From: Brevibacillus laterosporus LMG 15441
GTDB taxonomy: Bacteria; Bacillota; Bacilli; Brevibacillales; Brevibacillaceae
Direction of reading: 5' to 3'
Length of the DNA: 64,000 nt
Assembly: GCF_000219535.2 (NCBI RefSeq)
Contig: NZ_CP007806.1
Location: 4,464,501-4,528,500 of the forward strand
Below are positions 1 to 8,701 of this stretch, in pieces (position 1 is the first letter of the stretch; every line of letters begins with the position of its first letter). Under the pieces are notes generated by a model. That model was not told where the DNA came from. It did no database searches and saw nothing but the letters and a program-made list of their open reading frames with translations. The position numbers were made by a program, and so were the translations under genes.

Positions 1-470
1 CAAAAGTAAAGATGCGGGATAACAAATCGAAGCGGATATCCGTGGTCAGGTGTCAAATCCTCACCATTATGCTTAAACGCAAATAAGTTCCCTTTTGCCA
101 TAAAATCCTCCAATGGCATATTGGTTGTCCAGCCTTCTTCTGCATGGAGCATCACATATTTGGCTTCTGGCTTAATGGTAACCAACTTCACTACTTCCTC
201 TACCGGAACACCCTCCCAGACATTATCTAGCTTGGACCAGCCTGTCACGCAGTGGATGTCATTGCGTACTTCTCCGACTGACAGCCCTTTAAACTCAGAG
301 AAACTTAGCGTCTTCTCCTCCTCTACTGCTCCAAAAATTCGAAAATCCCACTGACTCAAGTCTTTGTACTCTGGCACATTACCATAATGAAGCACAGGAA
401 AGCCTGTCGTTACCTTTTGATTAGGTGGAACGCGATCATCTTTTGATCCGCGGCTTAATCCATAAAACAC
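1..470 (-). CDS. yuiH: Sulfite oxidase-like molybdopterin oxidoreductase YuiH (3' end cut by window)
   Basis: The visible N-terminal 156 residues begin FYGLSRGSKDDRVPPNQ and contain the Mo-cofactor region DIHCVTGWSKLDN, where the Cys is the expected molybdenum ligand of the sulfite oxidase fold. The frame stays open to base 1, so the C-terminus lies outside the window. I place the start at a GTG at 470 because an AGGAG lies 9 bases upstream and an in-frame TGA precedes it. It is the last visible gene of a pepA-yneT-yuiH run; the yneT stop sits next to its ribosome binding site, so translation may be coupled. Substrate is unknown; the homologue in B. subtilis is YuiH. Confidence 0.85.
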   Translation of the reverse strand, partial: MFYGLSRGSKDDRVPPNQKVTTGFPVLHYGNVPEYKDLSQWDFRIFGAVEEEKTLSFSEFKGLSVGEVRNDIHCVTGWSKLDNVWEGVPVEEVVKLVTIKPEAKYVMLHAEEGWTTNMPLEDFMAKGNLFAFKHNGEDLTPDHGYPLRFVIPHLYF

Positions 471-484
471 ATCTCATCGCTCCT

Positions 485-916
485 TTATTTGCGTACCAAA
501 ATGGCATGGTCTACCTTGATGCAATGGTCCATAACCGCTGTTATCCCTTGCTCTTCTACTAGCTGAGCTGCTTCTTCGTTATAAATTCCTTGCTGTAGCC
601 AAAAGACCTTAGGCTTATGAGCCATCTTGATGGTATCTTCTGCAACAGGCAGAGTATCTTCACTGCGACGGAACACATTTACAATGTCAACCGGAGTTTT
701 AATATCAGCAAGGGACGCAATCACTTTCTCACCCAATACCGTTTCCCCTGCAATAATCGGGTTAACGGGGATTACGTGATATCCTGCATGCTGTAAAGCC
801 TCGGCAATCATATAGCTCGTGCGATCTGGCCGATTAGAGCAGCCTACTACTGCAATCGTTTTTGCCTCTTCTAAAATTGTTCTGCGCTCGTCATTGGTTG
901 GATTTGTAAATGCCAT
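485..916 (-). CDS. yneT: CoA-binding domain protein, YneT family
   Basis: A 143-residue protein with one Rossmann-type CoA-binding domain (CoA_binding_2). The glycine-containing strand-turn AVVGCSNRPDRTSY near residues 22-35 and the HVIPVNP strand that follows are typical. These proteins bind CoA in crystal structures but have no settled cellular role. The ATG at 916 follows GAGGTG at suitable spacing. It lies 31 bases after pepA and 14 bases before the yuiH start, so all three are probably one transcript. Length matches the family (about 135-145 residues). Confidence 0.88.
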   Translation of the reverse strand: MAFTNPTNDERRTILEEAKTIAVVGCSNRPDRTSYMIAEALQHAGYHVIPVNPIIAGETVLGEKVIASLADIKTPVDIVNVFRRSEDTLPVAEDTIKMAHKPKVFWLQQGIYNEEAAQLVEEQGITAVMDHCIKVDHAILVRK

Positions 917-947
917 CTTTTTTCACCTCGTTTATATTATGAACACC

Positions 948-2444
948 TTAATTGGCGCGTTGTAACAAAAATTGAGCAATAGAGCGAACCATTGCACCCG
1001 TAGCACCTATTGGGCCTAACGGAGTCGTTTTACTCTGAGAAGCAGTCCCAGCAATATCTACATGCACCCATGGAGTCTCTTCAGCGAACTCTTGTAAAAA
1101 TACGCCAGCGATAATTGCATGACCATATCTTCCACCCGAATTTTTTAGATCAGCAACATGGCTTTTATTTAATTCACGATACTCTGGGAATGTTGGTAAT
1201 TGCCACAAACGCTCTCCGCAGTACTGAGCAGCTTGGAGCATTTCATTAGCTAATTGCTGATTATTCGTCATCAAACCTGTCGCAACGTGCCCTAGCGCCA
1301 CTACAATTCCACCTGTTAACGTAGCGCAATCCACTAGGCAGGATACCCCTTGCTGCTTGGCATACGTGATACAATCTGCTAATACCAAACGTCCTTCAGC
1401 ATCCGTGGTGATAATCTCCACAGTTTTACCGCTCATCGTTGTTATGACATCGCCAGGCTTATATGCCGTTCCAGATGGCATATTTTCCACGCAGCCAATT
1501 ACCATCATGATATTAACGGCTGGTTGCAAGCGACCGATTGCTTCCATAGCACCAATCATCGCTGCGCTTCCACCCATATCTGTTTTCATTTCTTCCATTC
1601 CAGCTACCGGTTTAATCGAAATACCACCTGTGTCAAAGGTTACCCCTTTTCCAATTAAACCAATGACATCTTCCCACTGCTCTTTCCCTTGGTATTTGAT
1701 GACAACCACATACGGCAATTCGGCACTGCCCTGCGCGACAGATAAGACACCGCCCATGTTTAGCTCTTCCAGCTTATCTTTTGCCAGAAGCTCATAGCTC
1801 ATTCCATAACGTTTTGCTACCTCAATCGCTCTATTTGCTAATTCATGTGGAGGCAAATAATTTCCAGGCTCATTCACTAACGTACGCGCTAGATTCGTTC
1901 CTGTACTAAATGCTTGAGCGAGCTGTAATCCTGTTTCTGCTTTCGCTTCTTGCTCCTCATGGACTACAATTTCCACTGTTTGAAAAGAAGGCTTGTGTTT
2001 CGGAATCGCTCGATAGCCCTCATATGCATAGGTTCCAAGTAAAAAGGCCTCACCTACAGCTTGAGTCAAGCGCTCTGGGCCTAGATTGGTTTGTTCTGTC
2101 AAGAGAATGGCAAGGCTTTTCTCAGATGCTTCCGTTTTGAGCTGCTGCACAGCTTTGGCAAACGCATCTCTTGCAGAGATAAAATCTAATTCAGCCATTT
2201 CTCCCATCCCGAGAAATACTAGTCGAGTGGCTGTCAATTGTCCTAGTGTATGCAGGATGGTTACTTTGCCCTTCTGATCACTAATCTCGCCTGTTTGTAG
2301 CATCTGTGACAGTTGCTGATGGAAGGTTGCATCTAGCTCGCTCCATTCCTGGGTATGTAGAGTCTGATTCCGATATACGGGCAGGATGAAATAATCTATT
2401 CGTTTTTCTAAATAAGAAGGATTTTTTGCTTCAATATGTATCAA
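948..2444 (-). CDS. pepA: Leucyl aminopeptidase, M17 family
   Basis: 498 residues, the normal length for a cytosolic M17 leucine aminopeptidase, a two-metal enzyme that removes N-terminal residues from peptides. The C-terminal catalytic half shows GKGVTFDTGG near residues 268-277 (metal-binding Asp and catalytic Lys region) and the M17 signature TTDAEGRLVLAD near 345-356. The N-terminal half is the variable macro-like domain. The start is a TTG at 2444 with GAGGGAA upstream. In B. subtilis the orthologue yuiE sits in the same neighbourhood. It heads the pepA-yneT-yuiH set. Confidence 0.93.
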   Translation of the reverse strand: MIHIEAKNPSYLEKRIDYFILPVYRNQTLHTQEWSELDATFHQQLSQMLQTGEISDQKGKVTILHTLGQLTATRLVFLGMGEMAELDFISARDAFAKAVQQLKTEASEKSLAILLTEQTNLGPERLTQAVGEAFLLGTYAYEGYRAIPKHKPSFQTVEIVVHEEQEAKAETGLQLAQAFSTGTNLARTLVNEPGNYLPPHELANRAIEVAKRYGMSYELLAKDKLEELNMGGVLSVAQGSAELPYVVVIKYQGKEQWEDVIGLIGKGVTFDTGGISIKPVAGMEEMKTDMGGSAAMIGAMEAIGRLQPAVNIMMVIGCVENMPSGTAYKPGDVITTMSGKTVEIITTDAEGRLVLADCITYAKQQGVSCLVDCATLTGGIVVALGHVATGLMTNNQQLANEMLQAAQYCGERLWQLPTFPEYRELNKSHVADLKNSGGRYGHAIIAGVFLQEFAEETPWVHVDIAGTASQSKTTPLGPIGATGAMVRSIAQFLLQRAN

Positions 2445-2527
2445 TGTTGTTCCCTCGTTTCTTGAATGTACACCCTATATCTTCTTATCACTTAGACTTG
2501 ATATACGTGCCATTTTATTTTCTATTT

Positions 2528-2926
2528 CTATTGTCCCTCGTCTGTATTCCCCTCCGTAATCAATTGAAATGTCTGATAGGGAAAGTCCAGTTTTTCTACT
2601 TCATCATACGGAATCTTTTCAGAAGATGGCAAGGCTTGCAGACACTTCTCTAAATAGCTAAGCACCTCATCCACCGACAAATCCCAATATTGTGGTGAAT
2701 ATGCTCTTAGATATTTGTGGGCATTTGTAAACATCCACCGTGCCCCTTTTATATTTCCACATTCCAAATGATACAAGCCTACAGCCATTTGGAGCAAACC
2801 CTGTAAAAACTTATTGGTTTTTTGCTCCATCCAAATGTCCTCCAGCAGATCATGACAATCGTAAAATTCTCGTTGATTAAATTTCTTAAGGAATTGAAGA
2901 TATTGCTCGGGATATCGCTCTTGCAT
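2528..2926 (-). CDS. DUF309 family protein (YpuF-like)
   Basis: 132 residues, mostly helical. The family pattern is visible as the pair FYDCHDLLEDIWMEQ (residues about 21-35) and LQGLLQMAVGLYHLECGNIKGA, which form the helical core of DUF309. Acidic residues and His in the first motif resemble a metal site but no activity is established for the family. ATG at 2926 is preceded by GGGAGGGAG. It is 83 bases upstream of pepA on the same strand with no visible terminator between, so co-transcription is possible. Confidence 0.85.
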   Translation of the reverse strand: MQERYPEQYLQFLKKFNQREFYDCHDLLEDIWMEQKTNKFLQGLLQMAVGLYHLECGNIKGARWMFTNAHKYLRAYSPQYWDLSVDEVLSYLEKCLQALPSSEKIPYDEVEKLDFPYQTFQLITEGNTDEGQ

Positions 2927-3166
2927 CGTGCTCCCTCCCGTACCTTTTCCTTAAATCATATCATATATCGAGATATCCACATTGGCCCCTCTCCCTTATT
3001 GAGCAAGAATCTTCCTCTAGTTAGAGGTTATGAAGTTGTAAATAATATTTACAGGATAGATGCGCAATCTTTATCATCTATAAGAAAAAGTTAAGGAAGT
3101 ATATATTCAGTTTCTGTTACAATAACATGTAGGATTAAGTCTATACGAAAGGAACGGAATATCTGC

Positions 3167-3640
3167 ATGACCATCTTAGACAATTTCCCTTTGTGGTCGG
3201 CGCTTTTGGCGATTGGGTTGGCCCAATTCATCAAAATCCCCCTGAATTATCTGGCGACCCGCGAATGGAGTTGGCCACTGATGTTCAGCACGGGGGGCAT
3301 GCCCAGTTCCCATTCCGCCGCCGTCACCGCACTTTCTACTGCTGTAGCCCTTGAAGAGGGTTTATCCAGCAATGCCTTTGCTATCTCAGCAATCATCGGC
3401 GTCATCGTGATGTTTGATGCAACTGGTGTTCGTCGCCATGCTGGTATGCAAGCTGTTGTGTTAAATAAGCTCGTAGAGGAATTTAACCATTTGCTTGAGG
3501 GTATGAAAACCTTCAAAGTACATCCGCGCACAGAAAAAACGAAAAAGCTAAAAGAGCTTCTGGGTCATCAGCCAATCGAAGTGTTTATGGGTGGCTGGTT
3601 AGGTATTATTGTCTCACTGTGCCTACATCCATTCTGGTAA
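3167..3640 (+). CDS. yuiD: Divergent PAP2 family membrane protein YuiD
   Basis: 157 residues with hydrophobic segments at both ends and the DUF212 (divergent PAP2/acid phosphatase-haloperoxidase related) core: GGMPSSHSA at residues 43-51 and GVRRHAGMQ near 86-94. The SSHS and RRHAG elements correspond to the phosphate-binding residues of PAP2 enzymes, so a membrane phosphatase role is plausible but unproven. The ATG follows AAAGGAACGG. It is read divergently from the DUF309 gene and lies 27 bases before the next plus-strand gene. Confidence 0.9.
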   Translation: MTILDNFPLWSALLAIGLAQFIKIPLNYLATREWSWPLMFSTGGMPSSHSAAVTALSTAVALEEGLSSNAFAISAIIGVIVMFDATGVRRHAGMQAVVLNKLVEEFNHLLEGMKTFKVHPRTEKTKKLKELLGHQPIEVFMGGWLGIIVSLCLHPFW

Positions 3641-3667
3641 ACATACTCACATGGGGAGGAAGTAGAT

Positions 3668-4492
3668 GTGAGAATTATCTCGATTTGCCCAAGTAATACT
3701 GAAATTTTGTATGCTTTGGATGCAGGTGAACACGTTATCGCACTTGATGATCATTCCGATTGGCCTTTGGAATGGCAACACCTTCCGAAAGTCGGTCCAG
3801 ACCTGAGCATTGATATGGATAAAGTCGAAGCTCTCCAACCTGATCTGGTAATAGCATCACTCAGTGTCCCTGGTATGGAGAAGAATATCGAAGAGTTAAA
3901 GAAACGCAATCTTCCTTATATTATCCTTAATCCTGCTCACATCTTTGATATCGCAGATAATATTCGTGAGGTGGGTAGATCAATTCATCGGGTAGAAAAA
4001 GCAGAACAGGTAGCTACACATTTTATGAAACGTATCGAGCAAATCCGCTTGCTAACCCAAAATATAAGCGAGCGCCCCAAACTTTATTGGGAATGGTGGC
4101 CCAATCCAATTTATACACCTGGTCGTACAAACTGGCTAACCGATGTAAGTGAATTAGCAGGAGCCACAAATGTGTTTGCTGATTACAATACTGATAATGT
4201 AAAATCCACCCATGAGCAAGTAGCAGAGAGAAACCCTGATCATGTCATGGTGGTATGGTGTGGAATTGAAATCAAAAGAATAAAGACTTCTATGATTACA
4301 GATCGTCCAGAGTGGCAACAGATGACAGCCATCCGTAATAATAACGTACATATTTTAGAAGAAGGACTATATTGTCGCCCCTCTCCGCGATTATTGGAAG
4401 GATTGGAACAACTAGTAAACATCCTCTATCCTTCTCTAGGCGCTTCATTAGACTCGCAGATAACTACATCTTCTGCTCCACCAAAGCTATAG
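3668..4492 (+). CDS. BtuF-like cobalamin/metal-chelate binding protein without signal peptide
   Basis: 274 residues with the class III periplasmic-binding fold seen in BtuF/FepB proteins: it opens RIISICPSNTEILYALDAG, continues with VGPDLSIDMDKVEALQPDLVIA, and has the VSELAGATNVFADY segment. There is no signal peptide or lipobox, unlike a transporter-bound receptor, so it probably acts in the cytoplasm; such soluble forms are annotated as cobalamin-binding proteins. The start is GTG at 3668, 9 bases after GGGGAGGA. It lies 27 bases after yuiD on the same strand. The ligand is inferred only. Confidence 0.75.
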   Translation: MRIISICPSNTEILYALDAGEHVIALDDHSDWPLEWQHLPKVGPDLSIDMDKVEALQPDLVIASLSVPGMEKNIEELKKRNLPYIILNPAHIFDIADNIREVGRSIHRVEKAEQVATHFMKRIEQIRLLTQNISERPKLYWEWWPNPIYTPGRTNWLTDVSELAGATNVFADYNTDNVKSTHEQVAERNPDHVMVVWCGIEIKRIKTSMITDRPEWQQMTAIRNNNVHILEEGLYCRPSPRLLEGLEQLVNILYPSLGASLDSQITTSSAPPKL

Positions 4493-4527
4493 CTATCCTA
4501 ATACAATGAAACAACCTTTATTACATG

Positions 4528-4570
4528 AGAAAAAGACCTGGCACAATGAACTGCCTCAGGTCTTTTTCTT
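4528..4570. terminator. Bidirectional terminator between the BtuF-like gene and yuiC
   Basis: A long inverted repeat (arms 4528-4540 and 4557-4569, AGAAAAAGACCTG and its complement) gives T-rich tails on both strands and lies between two convergent genes. Confidence 0.8.
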
Positions 4571-4571
4571 G

Positions 4572-5249
4572 TTAATTCGTAATTCTTGCAAATGCTTCTA
4601 CACCATCTTTATTCAAGGCCTTCATCATTTCCTCGTTTACAAAACCTTTTCCACGATGGATAACAAAGACCTCTACTTCACGCTTACCCCACTGGCTGTA
4701 TACGTCATTTTTTGTATCGAAATACAAATCGAGCTTCTTACCACGGATCGCTCCACCCTTATCTGCAACTACGCCATACCCATAGCCGGGAACGTACAAT
4801 ACCGTCCCAAGCGGGAAAACTTGCAGATCAGCAGCAATCGTGGAGTATGTCCCGCGATGTACCTTTATACCTGAATACGTGATGCCATACGAGGGATGTC
4901 CCGGGCTTTTTCCAGTTGATTCTACACCTGCATAATAACCAGTAGCCACCACCCGTACCTTAGGATATTGGTTTAAAATAGCTGTTTCATCTGATTTATT
5001 TATTCTGTTTCCTAATTTTCTGTTCTGCGGTTGATCGTTTTTTTGGGTGTCCATATTTGTTTCTGTCATGGAGCTAGAAAGCACATATCTTTTTTTAATC
5101 ATTTTATAGCCTTCTTTTTTCTCGTGCAAACCAAGTGAACTGGTGGTGCCTCCTGCATCAATGATGGTAGAAGAATAACCGTATGACGTAAAATTAAGCA
5201 GGAATGCCATACTAATCGTGAGTGAACTCACAAAACGTACCCATTTCAT
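4572..5249 (-). CDS. yuiC: 3D-domain cell-wall protein YuiC
   Basis: 225 residues. An N-terminal hydrophobic signal/anchor (about residues 5-25) precedes a linker and a C-terminal 3D domain, named for its three aspartates: ATGYYAGVESTGKSPG, IAADLQVFPLGTVLYVPG and VVADKGGAIRGKKLDLYFD. The domain is a double-psi beta-barrel related to MltA and Rpf-type lytic transglycosylases, so it probably cleaves or binds peptidoglycan, perhaps in sporulation or germination (inferred from the family). The ATG at 5249 follows AGGAGG 10 bases upstream. It is separated from yuiB by a terminator, so it has its own promoter. Confidence 0.88.
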   Translation of the reverse strand: MKWVRFVSSLTISMAFLLNFTSYGYSSTIIDAGGTTSSLGLHEKKEGYKMIKKRYVLSSSMTETNMDTQKNDQPQNRKLGNRINKSDETAILNQYPKVRVVATGYYAGVESTGKSPGHPSYGITYSGIKVHRGTYSTIAADLQVFPLGTVLYVPGYGYGVVADKGGAIRGKKLDLYFDTKNDVYSQWGKREVEVFVIHRGKGFVNEEMMKALNKDGVEAFARITN

Positions 5250-5321
5250 CTTCTATTTGCCTCCTCTCATCATCTAGTCATTTCCAATAGTGAGAGAGGA
5301 TATACATTATTTACTAGGACA

Positions 5322-5352
5322 CAAAAACACCCCCTGATTACTCAAGGGGTGC
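5322..5352 (-). terminator. Terminator after yuiB
   Basis: On the minus strand CACCCC pairs with GGGGTG (arms 5346-5351 and 5328-5334) followed by a T-rich tail, 8 bases after the yuiB stop. Confidence 0.75.
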
Positions 5353-5359
5353 TAACCAA

Positions 5360-5641
5360 TTAAAACATCCGATATCCTTTTCTACGTAAGGTCTGAATCG
5401 TCCAGCCACTGGCAAAAGTCCCTACGATTCCAGCATACAATACAACATAATCCCAAATAGATGGGGGTGTATCTTTTACAATAAGGGAAATGACTACATA
5501 ACCAATTAGTCCAATCGTAAGAGCAAAAGGAAGCCATGTCGTTCTTAAAAGCATATTTAAAATAAAACCGATGCCAAAGCCTAAAATACTAAATAACACA
5601 ATAGAGATGATAAGTGTTATTGGATTTAATGCCATAAACAT
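5360..5641 (-). CDS. yuiB: Small membrane protein YuiB
   Basis: 93 residues with three hydrophobic segments; the stretch FGIGFILNMLLR is characteristic of YuiB. The frame is open for another 28 codons upstream, but I choose the ATG at 5641 because GGAGGT lies 10 bases before it and because the B. subtilis protein likewise starts just before the first membrane segment. Function is unknown. It sits between yuiC and yuiA as in B. subtilis, but terminators on both sides suggest it is transcribed alone. Confidence 0.8.
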   Translation of the reverse strand: MFMALNPITLIISIVLFSILGFGIGFILNMLLRTTWLPFALTIGLIGYVVISLIVKDTPPSIWDYVVLYAGIVGTFASGWTIQTLRRKGYRMF

Positions 5642-5793
5642 AGCAGGAGATACCTCCGAATTTGGTTTATATTCTGACTTTAGTGTATCCAAAAGTGCTT
5701 TAGCGGTCAATTGAACAACTTCCAAAGAAAATGCTTATCAAGGCTCCCAGCTTCTTATGTCCCGAAGAGGAGTAAATAGAAATGATAGAAACG

Positions 5794-5832
5794 AAAAAAG
5801 TAGCCCTGCATCCTCTGATGTAGTGGGCTACT
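5794..5832 (-). terminator. Terminator after yuiA
   Basis: Minus-strand hairpin with arms GTAGCCC (complement of 5825-5831) and GGGCTAC (complement of 5800-5806) followed by TTTTTCG. It separates yuiA from yuiB. Confidence 0.7.
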
Positions 5833-5904
5833 TCAAAATATGTTCCATTCAAATTCCATTCATACTCTCTTCCATTCTATCTCCTATTTTTTGCTCTAAT
5901 GCTC

Positions 5905-6054
5905 TTATGATTGGAGCGGTTGAAGTTCCTTATACAATTCGCTATTCATCCCATTGCCCTTGCAGCTTGGACAATTTTCTGTTCCGCCAACCGCTACATG
6001 AAAGTAGCCCTGACCGTTACAATATGGACATGCTTCTTCAGTATGTTTCCTCAT
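5905..6054 (-). CDS. yuiA: Small zinc-finger protein YuiA
   Basis: A 49-residue protein beginning MRKHTEEACPYCNGQG and containing ENCPSCKGNG. The two CxxCxGxG repeats match the zinc-binding motif of the DnaJ cysteine-rich type, and this is the known form of YuiA. The ATG at 6054 is preceded by GAGAGG. Two longer frames cross this region on the plus strand but lack ribosome binding sites and family motifs. Role is unknown; small zinc proteins of this type often accompany folding or redox functions. Confidence 0.85.
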   Translation of the reverse strand: MRKHTEEACPYCNGQGYFHVAVGGTENCPSCKGNGMNSELYKELQPLQS

Positions 6055-6161
6055 TGTTCCTCTCTCCATTTCGCATTCTTTTATTTTCAGATAATTTAGT
6101 TTTTAAAATAATAACAGCATTTCTACGTAATTTCCACCTTTATTTCCTTGGAAAAAGAATC

Positions 6162-6197
6162 AAAAAACCTGATGTAAGCGGAATCATCAGGTTTTTT
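6162..6197. terminator. Terminator after the Nudix gene
   Basis: Near-perfect inverted repeat AAAAAACCTGATG with its complement, flanked by A and T runs; it follows the minus-strand Nudix gene by about 50 bases. Confidence 0.75.
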
Positions 6198-6247
6198 CTG
6201 ATTATTTCAGAGCGTATTTCAATAAAGCTCGGCATCTTGTACAGCAT

Positions 6248-6724
6248 TTAGGTAAAAATTTTATAACTTGAGTAACCAAATATAGGATCAGGTACATATG
6301 ATTCTCCCACGAGATAGGATGACATCGTAGGAATATGAGGCAAGATAATCTGAATATACTCTGTCGCAAGCGGATCTGTAAGCAAGTCATTAATGGGCAT
6401 AAAGGTAGCGATTTCAATCTCACCTTCCTGAGGCTGTGGATCACCTTCAACATAATCCATCAGAAATACAATCATGTTATCGCTAATCTCCTTACGAATT
6501 ACGCCTGTGCGCAGGGCTGCAACCTGACGTACACGTGCAACTATACCTGTCTCCTCCAACACTTCTCGCACCGCGGCTTCGTCAACTGTTTCATTCGGTT
6601 CTACAAAACCAGCAGGAAAAGACCACTTCCCCTTTAATCCACCATATGTTTTCTTTACAACCAAAACTTCATTGCCTTTAACTACGATGCCGCCAGCAGC
6701 AAGCCATACCTTAGATTCTCGCAT
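6248..6724 (-). CDS. Nudix hydrolase
   Basis: 158 residues with a complete Nudix box at residues 39-61: GFVEPNET, then REVLEETGI, giving the GX5EX7REUXEEXGU pattern with both metal-binding glutamates. Members hydrolyse nucleoside diphosphates linked to another group; the substrate cannot be told from the sequence. The ATG at 6724 is preceded by AGGAGGATACA. It has its own terminator, with no gene immediately downstream on its strand before yuiA. Confidence 0.88.
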   Translation of the reverse strand: MRESKVWLAAGGIVVKGNEVLVVKKTYGGLKGKWSFPAGFVEPNETVDEAAVREVLEETGIVARVRQVAALRTGVIRKEISDNMIVFLMDYVEGDPQPQEGEIEIATFMPINDLLTDPLATEYIQIILPHIPTMSSYLVGESYVPDPIFGYSSYKIFT

Positions 6725-6774
6725 TGTATCCTCCTATCTACTTCTTTCATGTAGTATACGCTATCCGTACAGCA

Positions 6775-6820
6775 CAAAAAAACCCTCCTATCTCTAACAA
6801 ATCCCTAGAGACAGGAGGGC
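6775..6820 (-). terminator. Terminator after yumB and the 84-residue gene
   Basis: Fourteen-base arms (6783-6796 and 6806-6819, core CCCTCCT/AGGAGGG) with a T-run on the minus strand. Confidence 0.85.
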
Positions 6821-6848
6821 TTACCGTCTTTTCTATTACGAGCTAAGG

Positions 6849-7103
6849 TTATTCTTCCTCATGAATATCCAATAAACCATGGTCAATCATGTACCGCAAA
6901 TTCTCCTGATCACGCTCTCGACCTTTTTCTTTTAAGCGTTCAATGGCCGGCATTATCAGACGATCCACTTCACTTTGAATGTGGTAGGACAAATCATAAC
7001 GTTCTTGTTGCTCCAGATATGCCCCAATTTCCATAAGCGCATTATATCGGTCTAACTCTTCGCGTGTAAGAAGTCCTCTTACCTGTACACTAGCATGGCG
7101 CAT
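6849..7103 (-). CDS. Conserved hypothetical protein, 84 residues
   Basis: I do not recognise a named family. The protein is predicted all-helical and charged, with LTREELDRYNALMEIG near the N-terminus and an acidic tail. The ATG at 7103 has AGGAGA upstream. It begins 11 bases after yumB and ends at a strong terminator, so it is translated from the same transcript as the NADH dehydrogenase and may be a small partner; that is inference from position only. Confidence 0.7.
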   Translation of the reverse strand: MRHASVQVRGLLTREELDRYNALMEIGAYLEQQERYDLSYHIQSEVDRLIMPAIERLKEKGRERDQENLRYMIDHGLLDIHEEE

Positions 7104-7114
7104 TCGCTACTCTC

Positions 7115-8314
7115 CTAGAGACGAATTTTTTTCATGACCATTCCAATACCGCCGATTTTGTAAAGGTAACGAACATCACTACCTTTTTTCATCAATGCGG
7201 CAGATAAACCAAATAATTTTTTCTTATTAAAGATGATACCCATTCCCTCACCTTTACCAAGTGAAGCAAGAGTACCTTGTAAATTCGGTACAAAAGGTGC
7301 CATTGTTAGTTTTTCGCCACGAACCAAAGCTTTTAGGTTGCGAGCTACGTTCTCGCCCTCTTGAATTGAAATTTGAGCTGTTGGAGGATATGGACGACCT
7401 TCAGCATTAAATATCAATGCGCAGTCACCCACGACAAATACATTCTCATAACCAGGAGCACGCATGAATTCATCTACTTTAACACGTCCGCGCATTACTT
7501 CAAAACCAGATTGTTCAACTACAGCATTTCCGCGAACTCCACCTGTCCAAATAACAGTTTTCGATTTAATTTCTTCTCCTGTAGCCAAGATTACACCGTC
7601 TGGCGTGCATTGTTTGATAGGTGTATTGATCTTGAATTCTACACCTTTGCTACTCAATAGATTCATTGCATAGTCAACTAGATCCTTATCAAATCCAGGC
7701 AATGCGGTTGGAGCTGCTTCAATGCTATATACTTTCACCAATGATGGATCAATGTTATATTCACGGCAAAGCTCAGGGATGCGGTTTACCAATTCACCTG
7801 AGAACTCAATTCCAGTGAACCCTGCTCCGCCAACTACAAATGTCAAATAATCTGTACGTTCCGGTTCACTATTATAAGAAGCAAACATATATTCAATGTG
7901 TTCTTTAATCTTTTGAACTGCATTGATGCTGCGGATTGTAAGTGCATTTTCTTTAAGACCTTCGATACCAAATGTTTCTGGATCGCTACCAAGACCAATA
8001 ACCAAATAGTCGTATTCTAGCTCTGTTCCGTCTTCAAGCGTTACTTTTTGTTGTTCGCCAGAAATGTTAGAAACGGTACCTTTAATTACATTTACTTTAT
8101 TTTTATCAATGATTTCATTTAAGAAAATTTGAGCTCGACTAGCTGGCATTGTACCTGCTGCCGGCTCATGAAGCCATGTAGTTAAATAGTGATAATCATG
8201 CTTGCTGACTAGAGTCACTTCTGCTTCATTATGATTTAATTTTTTTTGCAATTCACAAGCGGTGGTAACCCCGCCATAACCTGCGCCCAGGATTAGAATC
8301 TTTGGTGTGCTCAT
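7115..8314 (-). CDS. yumB: Type II NADH:quinone dehydrogenase (YumB/Ndh family)
   Basis: 399 residues with two dinucleotide folds: GAGYGGVTTA at residues 9-18 (FAD) and VVGGAGFTGIEF near 160-171 (NAD), plus the C-terminal FAD contact VFVVGDCAL. Type II enzymes pass electrons from NADH to menaquinone at the inner membrane face without pumping protons. The ATG at 8314 follows GGAAGGAG. It is divergent from yumC across a 387-base region with phased GTGAAAA repeats, and is followed by an 84-residue gene. Of the B. subtilis paralogues, YumB fits best by position. Confidence 0.9.
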   Translation of the reverse strand: MSTPKILILGAGYGGVTTACELQKKLNHNEAEVTLVSKHDYHYLTTWLHEPAAGTMPASRAQIFLNEIIDKNKVNVIKGTVSNISGEQQKVTLEDGTELEYDYLVIGLGSDPETFGIEGLKENALTIRSINAVQKIKEHIEYMFASYNSEPERTDYLTFVVGGAGFTGIEFSGELVNRIPELCREYNIDPSLVKVYSIEAAPTALPGFDKDLVDYAMNLLSSKGVEFKINTPIKQCTPDGVILATGEEIKSKTVIWTGGVRGNAVVEQSGFEVMRGRVKVDEFMRAPGYENVFVVGDCALIFNAEGRPYPPTAQISIQEGENVARNLKALVRGEKLTMAPFVPNLQGTLASLGKGEGMGIIFNKKKLFGLSAALMKKGSDVRYLYKIGGIGMVMKKIRL

Positions 8315-8701
8315 GGATAAACTCCTTCCATCTCTCGTTACAAATTTTAAAAAATCATCTTACATCATGTGTTTTTTTTCACGATAAAAGATAGTATTTA
8401 TACTGTTCCCTGCATCATAGAAAATAATTGCAATAGTGGTTATCTAAAATAATTACAGTGAAAATTAAGCATGTCACAGTGAAAAAGATCAAATATCTGT
8501 GAAAAATTGCACATATTTCACCAACACAAACTAATAATAGAGACATTTTTCATGGTTTGCAAGTAGTTTTTGACACAAAATTGCCGAATTTGACTCTAAA
8601 TTGTTGTTGATTCATACTTTCTCTTTTTTTTCAGGTGTTCGGCTGTATATAATAGAAAGTGGCTTAGCATTTTTATAGTGAATATGGAGGTGTATGGGAC
8701 T
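8315..8701. other. Divergent yumB/yumC regulatory region
   Basis: No gene is visible in these 387 bases. The region is AT-rich and holds three GTGAAAA elements starting at 8455, 8476 and 8496, about two helical turns apart, followed by an inverted TTTCAC at 8516. The spacing and TGTGA/TCACA elements recall redox regulators of the Rex or Crp/Fnr type, but no full consensus operator is present. Confidence 0.45.
8648..8653 (+). promoter_or_regulatory. Probable yumC -10 element
   Basis: A perfect TATAAT 48 bases before the yumC TTG. The -35 position (8625-8630) reads TTTTTT and is poor, so the promoter may need an activator or a different spacing. Confidence 0.4.

Noticed and set aside
1357-1797. 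146-codon plus-strand frame inside pepA
   Set aside because: Antisense to conserved catalytic motifs of pepA, no start signals.
5757-6251. 164-codon plus-strand frame across the yuiA region
   Set aside because: It lacks a ribosome binding site and family features and is antiparallel to yuiA, whose CxxCxGxG motifs and start signals are clear.
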